DNA from: Ustilaginoidea virens
Lineage: Eukaryota > Ascomycota > Sordariomycetes > Hypocreales > Clavicipitaceae
Direction: 5' to 3'
Assembly: GCF_000687475.1 (NCBI RefSeq)
Contig: NC_057321.1
Coordinates: 1,302,001 to 1,366,000 of the forward strand
Length of the DNA: 64,000 nucleotides
Position numbers and translations under genes: made by a program. Below are positions 32,160 through 45,113 of this stretch, piece after piece. The notes beneath the pieces are model-generated. The model saw only the letters and a list, made by a program, of their open reading frames with translations. It did not search any database and was not told the DNA's origin. Each line of letters begins with the position of its first letter. Position 1 is the stretch's first letter.

Positions 32160-32916
32160 TGCCGACTGTTCGAGGTTGATGTTGTAGACTTTTATTTCAG
32201 TATGAATATAAGTAGAGCGGAACTGGTCGATTATACCCCTCGCTCTAGAAGAAGGCGCGATCGAGGCAGAATCGAATACCAAGAGGCTTGATTTTTTTCC
32301 ATTTTTTTTTCCATTTTTTTTTGGATCCATCTGTGGCGAGAATTCTACTCCTCTATGTAGATGGGATCCACTGTACTGAATACATAAGAGGCTTCTGGCA
32401 TCGCAGTATATAATACCCAATGAAGTCACACATGGTGTGGCGTCACACTTTCGGGCAACATCTGGGCCTCACGTCTTAGTCAAAAGTCGCCATGATTCGG
32501 CACGGGTGACCTGATAGGCAACTTTTTGACTCCCGGAGCCAGCACGGCTAACACGACGTTCAGGGGTGCGGGTGTACGTGGAGAGTTCTCCGTTGGTGTC
32601 AAGAGTGTCGCTTCCGGAAAGACCCAGCCAGGTACCTGCTGGGAAAACGCGACTCGGCGACTCGGCGACTCCGTGCTAGCGGGGAAAATAAAGATGCTAC
32701 AGCGGTAACTGCAGGGGCTATTTAACACTTCAACTTTGCGGAGGGCTTCGGGCTCCAAGTCCGGGGGCCCGGAGCCGCCCCCGGCACGCCACCGGTTTCC
32801 AACAACGCATGCTAGGTGGCAGTTATATTGATACATGTGTTAATTTTGGCAAGGGAAAACAGGTACCGTGCCGGTAACTATTTGCGCGATAGGAGCTCAA
32901 GACGCGAGGCAGCCAT

Positions 32917-33328
32917 CTACTTTCCATTTCCAGTCCCTGGCGTGTAGCCGCATGCCATGCAAGGGCTGTCCCATTTCTTGCTGCACACAGCATCCATCGC
33001 GTTGCCGAGCAGTTCCTCGTCATCCCAGGCGTGTTCATACGGAGGGTCGGCGTAGAGAAGCCTCCCCATCTCAAACTCGTACGCTTGAACATTGACATAA
33101 ACCTTTAGATTCGCGCAGTTCCGGCAGAACCGCTCCCCATTTTTTTAGGAGCTCATCAAGCCAGCCAGTCTCTGCGTCAGTATGCATCGGCGCCTGAATA
33201 ATGAACCTCATCGCTCGGGCGCTTTCCATGGTGTTTAAAAGCCCATAGCATTGGGGGTGGCGGTCGAAAGCGAGGGCAACATGGGCCAAAGCGACTGCTT
33301 GCAAGAGCGACCGGGCTTGAACATGCAT
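32917..33328 (-). pseudogene. copy 2 of the small putative secreted-protein gene, frameshifted
   Basis: The best preserved copy. From the ATG at 33328 it encodes a signal-peptide-like leader (MHVQARSLLQAVALAHVALA), then a hydrophilic domain. The frame is shifted by one base in an A7 run (T run at 33141-33147 on the plus strand). By comparison with copy 1, the conserved CxxC pair and the C-terminal half, which includes a second CxxC, lie in another frame and end at 32917. The intended product would be about 136 aa with two CxxC pairs. The shift could be a real mutation or a homopolymer sequencing error. I do not recognise the family; calling it secreted rests only on the leader. Confidence 0.55.
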
Positions 33329-34659
33329 CGTCGACTTGCCGAGTTTAATAGTATACAGACTTTGTCCAGTTGAAACTCGGCAGAGAGGGACTGGTCGCTG
33401 ACCTGCCTTTTGCTCGAGAAGAAAGTGCGACCGAGGGGAAATCAAAGTAAGAGGATGGTGCTTGTCTTTTGGTTTATCCATCTATGGCGAGAAATCTAGT
33501 CCTCTATATAGATAGAAAAAAAATCCACTGTACTTGACCATAATTATCCGACGGTATTGTACACGTGAGAGGCTTCTTAGTTCACGTCTGGAATCAAAGT
33601 GTTTCGGCCCCTTTGACGTCGGACCCGGCAGCACGGCTACAACGACGTCCAGGCCGTGGAAAACTCCTGGCGCTTTACTAGAATTAGCAACGATCGGCAA
33701 CACGATTGTACAGAAGCGTCCTAGAACACCAGAAACCGTGTATCGCGCCAGCAGGGGCCGCTTCTATGCCTGTTAAAAGGAATAGTTGCCAAGAAGGTGC
33801 GCCGATTCGGCGCGTAGCGGCAGTACGCTAGTGCGCTAATTCATTTGGCGCAGTCTTTCAAACTTTGGCGCTTAAAATCTGCGTATAATATTGCAGCAGG
33901 ATTTCTTCTGTAGCAATAGCTGCAATGGCGCTGCTTCTATGGCTACAGCAGCTACTATAGCCGTCTGCCTTGATATGTACCTACACTATATCGCTATATA
34001 TATTGCTAGCTAGCGAGGCGTATTGCTCACAGGTTATCTGATCTCTAGAAGTGCTAGTGATGAGGGTATCGACAGTACAAAACTGTTGCCCACCCCCCCC
34101 CTTGTTTCATAAGTCATATGTATCGCGAGGCGCACTTACTTGGATCACGGCCCTGTCAGAGGTTCGGGTGTATGCGGAGAGTCTCCATTCTGGTGCCAGA
34201 GTGTCGGTCCTAGAGGGTCGGTCCCAGCAGATTGGGAATGGGCATCGATGGGTATGTAGATCTGCTGGGGCAAAAGCGGCATGCGGGCTTGCAAAGGGCA
34301 ATGGCAACGCGTCAGGGCGGATGGCGATGCTGGCCTGGGCATGGATGGACATGTCAATCGCCTAGGCGCCTGTTGGGAAAACACGACTCGGCGACTCGGC
34401 GTCTGCGTCTCGGCGACTCCGTGCTGGCGGGGAAAAGAACATTGAAAGATGCGAATAGAGACGCGCAGCGGTGACTGCGGGGCCCCGGGCTCCAAGTCCG
34501 GGGCCTGGAGCCGCCTGCAGCACGCCACCGGTTTCCGGTTTCCAACGCATGCCAGCTGGCAGTTTGCAATGGATATTATTGCTTCGTGCAAGGGAAAAAA
34601 AAAATTATAAAACGCCGCATTTTGCTCCTCTTGTTGTTTCTCATCGACATAACCGGTTG
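33329..34659. other. spacer between copies 2 and 3
   Basis: This holds the duplicated 5' block of copy 2 (to about 33580) and a stretch with many TATA-like words around 33880-34030 that has no counterpart I could align. The second copy of the CTCGGCGACTCC / CACGCCACCGG block lies at 34390-34600. No intact gene is seen. Confidence 0.4.
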
Positions 34660-34850
34660 GTTCGGCACAGCCTCCCATCTTCGAGGAGCTGCTCGAACCC
34701 AGCTTGTCTGCGGATTGATCATCAAGCTCGTCCTGCACGACTCTGCCATGTATTTTAAAAAGTCCCGTGCATCTCGGGCGGCGGGTCGAAAGCGAAGCCG
34801 GCGTGGGTCAAAGCAGCTGCTGCTACAAAGTCACCTGACCCAGCGTTAAT
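34660..34850 (-). pseudogene. truncated relic (copy 3) of the small putative secreted-protein gene
   Basis: Only the leader region (the segment like ALTHAGFAFDPPPEMHG) and part of the following domain align to copy 2. The start codon is absent at the aligned place, a TAA follows the GTF segment, and the CxxC half is missing. It is the most decayed of the three copies. Confidence 0.45.
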
Positions 34851-35291
34851 AAGAGGATCATGGTCTTGCTGGATTTCGATATACTGGAGCGGGATTAGCA
34901 GGGAATAATAACCGCTCTTGATGAAGATGCGGCAGAGGCGACATTCAGCGAAATCCAAGCAGAAGATGCTTGAGCTATTTTTGTACCGCATCTACAGCGA
35001 GAGATGGAAACTTATACATGGACGAATCGTGCAATGCCTTTGTGCTGATCTGTTGATCCAAGGTGCGTGTCTTCAGCCCTGGCAAAAGGTCGCCGTGATC
35101 GGCGTACTACATGTGCATGTGCATGACCCACCGGTTGGCCTTATCCGGCGTCCGTTTTTTGGCCTCGGGACTTGGACGGCCATGACGGGAAACTCCACTA
35201 TGGGCGGGAAAATGTAAATGCGTTGCGAAATTGGCGGGGTTGTCTAGTCTCATCCTATTGCCCGTGGTCACTTAGAATTGACACGCCGCTG

Positions 35292-35320
35292 ATTGGCCCA
35301 GGGCCCGTCATCTCTATTGG
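35292..35320 (-). promoter_or_regulatory. two inverted CCAAT boxes upstream of HEM2
   Basis: ATTGG occurs at 35292-35296 and 35316-35320, giving CCAAT on the minus strand 24 bp apart and about 350 bp before the HEM2 ATG. The CCAAT-binding complex (with HapX in Aspergillus) is known to regulate heme and iron-consuming genes. Use of these two boxes is inference. Confidence 0.4.
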
Positions 35321-35666
35321 CTGCGCCATCGGGGTGGCCTAGCCTTTGTTTCAGCTTCGCCAAAAACCGCATCCCGCCTGCAGCACGCCACAGGTTTCCA
35401 ACTTTTGCCCCAACCGCCGCTCCCAAAACGTTGGTCCATCCTTCACTTCGAGTCTTTGGGGTGGCCAAGTTCTCCTCGACCTTTTCACCGAGATTCGTTC
35501 GCTAGCATAGCTCTGCGCCTCTCCTTGTCGCACTCCCTCCATTGCTGGATATCCCGCCCCCAAACGCGTTGCCGCGGTTGTGTCCTTCGAATTCTCAAGC
35601 ACCATTCCGTCGCGAGACGTGCTTAGAAACCGTCAAGGAATATTCAACCCCCCTTCGTACATCGAC

Positions 35667-36912
<1,246 letters not shown>

Positions 36913-38678
36913 GTGCGGGGGCCCGGGGAAAGGGATTACTCCCCGTGGAGCAAAGTGGGAAATCATGAGCCGTGGCGTTTGGGCGTGGTGTTATTTTTCG
37001 TATGCGAGGGCTTGGGCGCCGGGATGGAAAATCATGTTTCGGACGTTATGTAAGCCTGGGATTGATTTTCACGACGTGTTTTTTTACGATATCGTACGCA
37101 TAGCCAACGATGGAAACGAGGCAGGATGTGCGTAAATAAAGAACTAAGATGAACCTCTGTAACATAAAAGCAGAGCCTTTGTAGCTCATGAACCTTGTTC
37201 CAAAGTTTGCCGACAGTGCAATGACCACCTCCTGAAAATCAAGAAAATGTGACGCATCGAGATGGATTCATGCCAACGAGAAAATGAGCGTTTGTAACCC
37301 TCGCACGATATGCCGAGAACATTGTGCTACGGAAGAAAGAAATACGTAGGCACTGACAGGTGCTCGTTTTGAAATATCACGACGAACGAGGTTTTGAGCC
37401 CTTTCGGTCCGTACAAACTCTGTCTGGTTCGTCGCAACCCGCCTGGCGCGGCGACATCCCAGCGCACCAACGTAGACAACGCTGTAGCCGAGGGCATTCC
37501 AAGGCAAAGGAACCTCATCCAGCGAACGGACTAACGGCAACATCACTCTCGGCCACCGATGATCAAAGTCGCGCGCAGCGTGCGCAAGCGTACCGAGTGC
37601 ACTGTGTTTCGGCGGCGTCGATGCTTCGACGGTTCGTGTGAGGCTGTGAGCAAACGCCAGCATTGCTGGTCCTACATCAAGGCAAGCGGGATGTCGCGGT
37701 GAGAGAGATCCCTTGGATTCTGCGACGTGGCGGAAATGTTTGCCCCTAGCAGGGCGAGCCAAGCAAACGGCAGACCGTGCTTTGGCGGCGAGCCCGCTGT
37801 CGACCCGGGAGCAGGCGGGCGAAGCAAGCCCGTTGAACGCCAGGAGAATATGTGACAAACGCGTACCGGCTCGCCCATCATTGTCTTTGACCCCGGGTAT
37901 TCCCATCCATGCTGACCTCGAGCAAAACAGCTCGGAATGCAAGAGCCTGCCTCACCAGACTCCCTCCTTCCTGCAAACAACATACGGATCGCACCTGCCA
38001 CCTCCAATGTAGGCATGCTCAAGGTGCGTCAAGCGGATCAGGCTGAAATCCCAAGTGACTGGTCCGTATTGTTTCAGCCAGGTGCCAAATATTCAGTCAA
38101 AGAGGAAGGCACGGACGGCTGCGTTCTCGAGCACAGTATGTTCACCGTGCCCACGGCCCCCTGGGCATAATTTTTTTTTTTCCAGCCGAGTGCAAGTCGT
38201 CGAGTCATTTGGGGGAAGAATGCCTACTGAAATGTGTGATACACATGGGAGCACTGTACACAGTACAGCTCCGTTTCATACGGTAAATCGTGCCAGCTTA
38301 TCCGTGGGAGTGTCCCTCTGCCGCCTCCTGACTTTCCTTCCCGAGTCCCATGGCCTATCTAGCTTTCCAGAGAGTCTTTACCGTAATCATCGTATCTATC
38401 TCGCAGTTTTCAGCGTGAAGATAGTTGGTGTAGTCAATTGTGATTCACCTTTCTGCCCACCTTTGTTCCCATTCCTCTTTTCTGGCCCGCAAGTCTGTCG
38501 ATCAATCGTGCTTCTGCGCTCGTTTTCGCAATCAAACTCACGATACCAGACTGGTGTGTTTGCAAACGTCCCCCCTGAGAATCCCCACCTATTGTCGATT
38601 TATCGTTGACTAGCCCTCGTCTCCTTATAGTCGATTCCACGCGAATGGCCTGAACTGTCTTTCAGATCTTTGTGCTGC
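36913..38678. other. 1.77-kb intergenic region, no supported gene
   Basis: An open frame on the minus strand (37268-37942) has no recognisable motif and I do not call it. From 38.2 to 38.67 kb the plus strand is C/T-rich and ends at the acyltransferase start, so part is probably its promoter and leader. A T run lies at 38170-38180. Confidence 0.4.
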
Positions 38679-40321
38679 ATGACGATGGGTTTCGACGGCA
38701 ATTCGGCACCGATTATTTTCAAAGAGGAGAAAAGGGGGCTGTTGGAAGACAGATCCACCTCTGACTCGGAAAATGAGAGCATCGTTAATGAAGTAGAGTC
38801 TCAAACTCGCATAACGGCAAAAATCTCCAGTCTCTCCTGGGATACATCTGCTGTTTCAGCTTCCTGGCATCGTCTCTGCTCAGTACCATGGCGGGTGATT
38901 TTCATTCGTCTTCTCATCTTTCTCGCCCCAAGTTTCCTGCAGGGACGGCGCGCCAGAGATCAGATTTGCCCTCCCAAAGTATCCCCCACTGCATATCTGG
39001 ATGGAATGAGAGGGTTGGCTGCCCTTTTCGTCTTCTTCTGTCACTATTTCTACCAGGCTTTCACCATTGCCAAAAGTTGGGGGACTGGGGAAGATAATTA
39101 CCACATTTTGAAGCTTCCGTTCCTTCGGCTTTGGTATCAAGGCCCCCCTGCGGTTTGCGTCTTTTTCATCATCTCCGGATATGCCTTGTCTTACCGTCCC
39201 CTGCTGCTCATGCGAAGGGGCGCATTTTCCGACTTTTCAGCCAACATGACTTCTTTGACTTACCGCCGAGGGATTCGACTCTACTTACCAAGCGCCATTT
39301 CCACTTTGATGATTGTCTTTTTATTGAGGATCGGTGCTTATGAATGGACTCGCGAGTTCGCCCAAGACCGCACGTATATGAAGAACATAATTGAGCCGCA
39401 TCCCGCCAGGATGGAATCGTTGTACGCCCAACTCAGAGACTGGCTGCTCCATATGTATAGATTTGTACATGTCTTTGACTGGGACAAGTTTGGGGGAAGC
39501 ACCTGTAAGACATGCTCTCGTGACGGCGTTTGATTCAACTTGGGCTTACGAGGACTGCTTTAGCATACGATGTGCACTTGTGGACCATTCCTGTCGAGTT
39601 CCGGTGCTCGCTTTACCTGTTTCTCACAATCATCGGGACCGCACGGCTCAGAACAATTCTGCGTTTTCTGACCGTCGGGGGAATCATGTGGTTCACATAT
39701 CGTCATTCTAGATGGGAACTATGCTTGTTCTTTTGCGGAATGCTTCTGGCAGAGATGGACCATATTCGCGGGGTCCATGCGTCAGCTGCAGTGCTTCCCC
39801 AAAGTGAGGAGTCTCCGTCCAGAACTTGCAACTGGCTGGAGGGACTGTGCTGGACAGCGACGTCGGTTCTCGGCCTGTATTTGATGTCCCAGCCAGATGA
39901 CGGCGGTGAAATTGCCCCGGGATGGTCGTACCTGTCTTCACTCATACCTGCGTGGTGGGCTGAAGAGAAGTACCGATACTGGCAGTCCTGCGGGGCGGTT
40001 CTGTTTGTTCTCGCCGTCGGTCACTCAGGGACGTGGCAGCGCTTCTTCAACTTGCCCGTTGTCCAGTATTTGGGCAAAATCTCGTACTCGCTGTACCTTG
40101 TGCACGGCCCTGCCATGCACACCGTTGGCTACCTGTGGGAGAGGATGGCTTATGGTGTCAGCGGGGTCCAGGGATACTGGTACAATGCCGGCTTTGCTCT
40201 TGGCGCAGTGTTTTGCGTCCCGAGCGTGATATGGTGGGCTGATGTATTCTGGAGGGCGGTGGACATGCCAAGCGTCAAGTTGGCCAAATGGGTGGAAGGC
40301 AAGAGCAACGCCAAACACTGA
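38679..40321 (+). CDS. acyltransferase 3 family integral membrane protein
   Basis: Exons 38679-39504 and 39564-40321 give 527 aa. The 59-bp intron (GTAAGA...TTTAG) falls inside a Ser codon. After a hydrophilic N-terminus, the family signature YLDGMRGLAALFVFFCHYF (about 107-125, with the conserved His) opens a chain of about ten hydrophobic segments. Among them are GPPAVCVFFIISGYALSYRPL and, in exon 2, LWTIPVEFRCSLYLF and the C-terminal YLGKISYSLYLVHGP motif. Members transfer acyl groups to sugars, sterols or secondary metabolites across membranes; the substrate cannot be inferred. The ATG at 38679 is used (a second one at 38685 is equally possible). No biosynthetic neighbours suggest a cluster. 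Confidence 0.9.
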
Positions 40322-40818
40322 AGGTTGCACTGTCACACGGAGCAAGACGATGGTTTGCCCCAGCTTTGCACAACACAACCATGCACCACCTACAGCAGAC
40401 GGGGTGGCGTGCGGGGTGGGGTGTTGGGTGTTTGGTTTTCTGGCAAAAGGGCCGGCCGTTTATCTGCATGAGCATGGATGGGCTCGGAAATGCGCTTCCC
40501 GTTTCTTATGATTATGTTGGCTTCCCGAGAACGCGACACTCGGAGAGGTGTTTGTGAAATGAAAATAAAGTTTGACTATTTGCATCACTGGTCACGGTCA
40601 GGGAGGTCACTGTCGCTGACAGATTGCAACGCAACTATTGCGAGATTGTGGCTTTGTTCCATCGCGAAACCTCTTTTATCAGCAGGCAGCCAGTTTGAAA
40701 CATGAAAAAGGTAAAAAATCCCCACCGCCCTCCGGCCAGCTAGCTTACTTTGACTTGTTCACGGCGTGAGTTTCTTTAAACCGTAACATTTCGTTCGGGT
40801 CGGCGCCAAGCCGTCAAG
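40322..40818. other. convergent 3' flanks of acyltransferase and amidohydrolase genes
   Basis: About 500 bp between two stop codons, with an AATAAA at 40563-40568 on the plus strand, a plausible polyadenylation signal for the acyltransferase gene. Nothing else is seen. Confidence 0.45.
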
Positions 40819-42934
40819 TCAAGGCTGCCGCGCAGCCTTCTTCCTCTTCTCCTCCTCCTCCTCCTGGCGCCGCCTGCTGTAGACTCTCTTGCCAGCGACC
40901 CACGTCTCGCGCACCGTCAGAGTCCGCAGGTCCTCAATGTCCACGCGCTCCAGCGGCTCGTCCAGCACGAGCCAGTCGGCAAACGCGCCGGGCTTGATGA
41001 CGCCGGCCCGGTGCTCCAGGAAGGCGCCGCGGGCGGGGGCGCCGGTGAAGCCCCACACGGCCTGGTCGAGGGTCAGGGCCTCGTCGGCGTGCCAGCCCAG
41101 GGTGGAGTTTGCGAGGCCCAGCCCCGTGCGGGGGCTCTTCCTGGTGACGGCGGCGTAGATGCCGTGCAGGGGGTTGGGCGGCTCGACGGGGAAGTCGCTG
41201 CCCAGGATGGGCAGGAGGTCGAGGTAGGAGCGCATGCGGTAGGCCGAGTGGCGGGTGCGCCGGGCGCCGAGCCTGGCCAGGGCGAACCTCATGTCGTCGG
41301 TGGCGTGGGTGGGCTGGAGGGAGGGGATGAGGCCGACGCGGTGCATGCGGGCCTGGTCGTCCGGGTGGACGATCTGGGCGTGCTCGATGCGGAAGCGGCG
41401 GCGGGCCTGGCAGGCGCGCAGGCCGCGGTCGGTGGTCGCGCCGGGGCAGACGTGCCGGAGGGCGGCGACGAAGGCGTCGACGACTTGGCGGTTGGCGCGG
41501 TCTCCGATGGCGTGCACGTTGACCTGGAAGCCGGCCTGGGCCCAGAGCTTGGCGAGGTCGGTCAGGGCGGTGGCGTTGATGAGCAGGGTGCCGGTCTTGT
41601 CTTTGCGGTCGGCGTAGGGCTCGAGCAGGGCAGAGCCCCAGGAGCCGAGGGCGCCGTCTGTGTGCCAGGGAGGGTTTTTGAATCAGCTCGCTCGGGCGCG
41701 TGGGAGGGGGAAGTGGCGGTGGTTGTTTTTTTTTATTTTTATTTTCATTCTTCATTTTTTTTTTTTTGGCCCCCTCCTGAAAAGCTCGGAGATGGGGGGG
41801 GGGGGAAAAAAAAGGAAAAAGGAAAAAAGAAAAAAAGGGGGGGCCTTGAGGGAAAAACTCACCCGCAAACAGCTTGACGCTTTGGACCCAGAACCGCCCG
41901 TCGTCCCTCGCGATCTTGGTCGCGCTGCCGGGGCAGTACTGGTTTTGATCGCTGCACTCGAGCATGCCGTAGACGCGGACCGTCCAGTCGTCCGTGTCGG
42001 CTAGCTCGCTGTACAGCTGGACCTCGGCGGGCGGGGTGCTGGCATCGTGGACCCCGACCAGGCCGACGCGGTTCAGGTCCCTCATTGCGTCGCGGACAAA
42101 GGTCGTCCTGGTCTTTTTCGTGGCCGGGGGCCAAAGGTCCGTGACGGGGCCCATGGCGGCGTCGCAGAAGACGCCGGGGCCGGGGTCCCGGATGATTTGG
42201 CCGCCGGGCACGTCGGTCATGTTGCCGGGCAGCATGTCGAGAACGGCTTTGGAGACCCAGATGCAGTGGCCGTCGTTGCGATCGAGCATGACGTGGGCGC
42301 CCTTGAGGGCCGGGTCTAGCTCCAAGTCTCCCTAGGAGATTTCGTTGGAAAAGATGATTTGGAGCATTAGCTCCAAGCCCGGGGTGCGAGCTCGGCGACA
42401 CGAGGGGGGGAGGCTGCGTCTTACAGCCGTGGGCATGCGTCCGTACAGGTCCTGATCCCAGCCTGCTCCGCGCAGCCAATTGTCCTTCTTGCCGGCATCC
42501 GGGTTGTCCTTCAGGTACGATGCAAGTCGCTTCCTGACCTCGCTCAAGTCCTGGGCGTCAAACAGGTCCACCGAGTGCAGAAACTCGCCCCAGGCCATCA
42601 AATGCCCGTGGCCGTCCCACAGGCCGGGAATGACATGGCCGTCGTGCTGCGTGGGATGCTCTCCGTCGTTGGACCTGGCGTCGCTGGACCTGGCGTCGTC
42701 GTGTGCGATGGCCGCATCCCTCCACACTCGCGTGAAGACGCCGTTGGCGACGGAGAAGCAGTTGGCGGCAGGCCGGTTGCGGTCGAGCGTCCTGACTCCC
42801 GCGTAGCAGTAGACAGCGGCGTCGCCGGACCCGGGTCCCGAGGGGCCCTGGTGAGCGTTCAGCACAAAGGCGAATACTATGGCTGTTGCGACCGAGAGGA
42901 GGGCTCCCCATCGAAGGGGCGGGCTTGACGGCAT
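40819..42934 (-). CDS. amidohydrolase family 3 (YtcJ-like) with N-terminal signal anchor
   Basis: Exons 42934-42425, 42331-41863 and 41657-40819 give 605 aa. The start at 42934 (MPSSPPLRWGALLSVATAIVFAFVLNA) yields a signal peptide or anchor. An in-frame ATG at 43024 would add a Pro/Thr stretch encoded by a hexanucleotide repeat and is less likely. The metal-site set is complete: HGH at 109/111 (LWDGHGHLMAWG), K323 in VKLFADGALGSWGSAL (codon D327 split by the second intron), H375 in HAIGDR, H419 in RIEHAQI and D481 in GSDFPVEPPNPLHGIYAAVTR. Such enzymes hydrolyse amide or related bonds with one or two metals; the substrate is unknown. The second intron (205 bp) is packed with C, T and A homopolymers. 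The C-terminus is basic. Confidence 0.93.
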
Positions 42935-45105
42935 GATGAATCTCCGGCAATGGTGCTTGAAGAAAGGAAGAGGCGTAGGCGTAGGCGTAGGCGTAGGCGT
43001 AGGCGCAGGCGCAGGCGCAGGCATGGAGGCGGCGGACGCTGGGGAGGAACAGTGTTGCGCGTCTGCCAGGTGCCGAGTGCCGGATCAGAAGAGGAGCAGG
43101 GGACCATGCATGCAGCATGTAGGTAGGTAGGTAGGGACCTTATGTATGGTGTTTGATGTAGTGGAGATGCTCAACTCGTCAGACAAGCAACAAGACCGTG
43201 GACGTGCAGCCGCGGGCCTCCTCGCCCTGTCTGCAAGGGTGACCATGTGACGGTTACCCCATGCGTCTGGCAGTAGCGGTCTGCTCGGGCCGGGCAGGTG
43301 TGTCGACTGAAACTCGATTCACTGACGAGAAAACCAGGTTTGGGAGCTTGTGGGCGCAGCAGAAGGCCAGGTTTTGCGGTTAAAGGTCGTAGCCAGCATG
43401 TGAGCAAGGGGCTTGGCGTCGAGTGTCGAGTGTGTCCGAGAGGAAGAAGAGGTGGAGGGCCATCTCTCTCGATTGACAAGGCGGTTGAGGCTATGCTATG
43501 CTATGCTATGCTATGCTATGCTATGCTATGCATTCGCAAGCATAATGCATATGTTGACTCGATGCTACCCAACAGCCCGTCCCGGTTGGCTGAGCCATCG
43601 AGCTGGGTTGCACTGCCGGACGGCCGGAGCGTGATTTTCCAGGGGTTGGCGTCTTTGACTGCCGCCGAGTGGCTGCAACTGCCCGGCAACTGCCCGGCCA
43701 CTGCCCGGCCCCTCCCTGGCCACTCCCTGGCAAAGTTGTCGTTATCGCGAGACAAAGGCAGGGGGCCGCCGAGGGGGACCGGGGGAAGGGGGGAAGGGGG
43801 GGGGGGGAATGCAAAAAGTCGCATCCTTCATGGCACCAGCTGACAGCTGACCGCGCATGCCGTTGCCGCGATGCTGCCCCGGCTCCCGCCATGCCCTCTA
43901 CACCTTTCACCTCGACACGACACGACACGACCAGCGCGGAGCGGAATTGGCGTGCCTCCCTGTCCCGTGCCGGTTTGCCGGGGGGGAGGTTGTTGGGGGG
44001 GGGGGGGGGAACCTTGCTGCCCGTCATCTGCCGACGCCTGGATCTCGCAACCTACCGTTGCTGCCAAATCGGGCCTGGAGGGGTTGGCCATTGGGTACTC
44101 ATGCATTGGCCGGCCAGCCGTCAGATTGCGCCGGGTTCGATAAGCGCCACGGACTCTCTGGAGTCTGGGGCGGGCTGGTGCATGTCTTTGCTGACGAGGT
44201 CCGCGGTCGGGTATCCCCTTTGCTAGTCGCCCAGACACCTGCCCCGCGCGCCCGTGATGCCCTCCTCGACAAATCGCTCTCAGCGGCAACCGGCTTTGGC
44301 GTCGCGCCACGGATCGTGCGTGCATCATCTCATCACATGCCGTGTGTTGTAGTAGGTAGCCTTGTTCTTGCTCGGGATAGTATCATGTCAGCGGGCATGT
44401 ATCGACGCGGGCGCCACGATGTTACTGTAGCGCAGTGCCGCGCCCCCACCAACACCGACACTAACCGAACCACAAAAGGCGGCATGTTGTGAAGCGCAGC
44501 CGCAAAGGAAGATGACGACGACGATAACAGCCCATCTAGGCCGTCTAGAAAAAAAAAGAAAAAAAAAAACGGGCGACATGTCTTGCTATATAGTAGGCCT
44601 TTTTTTTTTTTTTTTCCCCCGATATGCGAGGCTGCTTGCGTGACTCATGGGGCCGGCTGGCGAACAGCTCGGCTAGTCAAACAGCGCGCAGCAAGCAAAA
44701 GGCTTCTCATCGCAGCGCATCAAACGGAGCCTCTGAGCACGTGCTAAGCACTTGACAGCCCAGCCTGGTACCACACAGACCCTAGCTTGCGCCGTACGCC
44801 ACGCCATGACGCCCCCCATGACGTCATGCTCCAGCCCCCGCAACCCCTGACGTCGACGTCCCCTAAAGATGCACCTTTCTTCCAAGTTTGAATCGTCTCC
44901 CCAGGTCGCCCGCACAGCCAAGGTGCAGCGCACGCCGGCGATCTTGTTTTCGCAATGGCGTCAGCTGCGCTCCGTATCAGCTGCGCTCAGTATCCATCCG
45001 TTCCACGCTCTCGCTACATGGCATCGTCATCATCGTCATCATCATCATCATCATCATCGTCGTCGCCCCGTGGTCCGAGTCCATCCCTCCCCCAAGCCAA
45101 GCAGA
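42935..45105. other. intergenic region with minisatellites
   Basis: GTAGGC hexamers lie at 42976-43010 and a GTAGGTAGGTAGGTAGG run at 43120-43136. Eight perfect CTATG units lie at 43491-43530, and short CCCGGCAACTG / CCCGGCCACTG repeats at 43680-43712. G runs lie at 43797-43807 and 43999-44012, and a T run at 44600-44616. TCATCA trinucleotides lie at 45024-45063. Open frames here are products of these repeats; I see no gene. Confidence 0.45.
43491..43530 (+). repeat. (CTATG)8 microsatellite
   Basis: Eight perfect tandem CTATG units in the region between the amidohydrolase gene and the small His/Arg-rich gene. Perfect repeats of this kind are usually length-variable between strains. Confidence 0.95.
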
Positions 45106-45113
45106 TATATAAG
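45106..45113 (+). promoter_or_regulatory. TATA box
   Basis: TATATAAG in a GC-rich context, 163 nt upstream of the ATG at 45276. A C/A-rich leader follows (CACAACC, CAACC words). This is the clearest TATA box in the window and suggests a strongly or inducibly expressed small gene downstream. Confidence 0.6.

Larger units (their letters stand above)
31756..35405. repeat. three diverged tandem units, roughly 1.1-1.5 kb each
   Basis: Besides the gene copies, flanks are duplicated. A block with CTCGGCGACTCCGTGCT, GGGCTCCAAGTCCGGGG and CACGCCACCGGTTTCC occurs at about 32651-32850 and 34390-34600, and its end recurs at 35370-35405. A 5' block (CCATCTATGGCGAGAA with CTCTATATAGAT) occurs at about 32327-32400 and 33477-33580. 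Order and orientation are preserved, so this is tandem duplication followed by divergence, not scattered insertion. I see no transposase, terminal repeats or target-site duplication. Confidence 0.65.

Noticed and set aside
37268..37942. 224-aa minus-strand open frame downstream of HEM2
   Set aside because: No recognisable domain, scattered Cys/Arg composition, and it would run into HEM2's 3' flank; a chance frame is likelier.
40934..42325. 463-aa reading through amidohydrolase intron 2
   Set aside because: After the KLFA motif the frame becomes Pro/Arg-rich nonsense; splicing 41862-41658 restores VKLFADGALGSWGSAL.
42935..43024. Upstream ATG as the amidohydrolase start
   Set aside because: It adds only repeat-encoded Pro/Ala/Thr and would bury the signal anchor; the ATG at 42934 is preferred.
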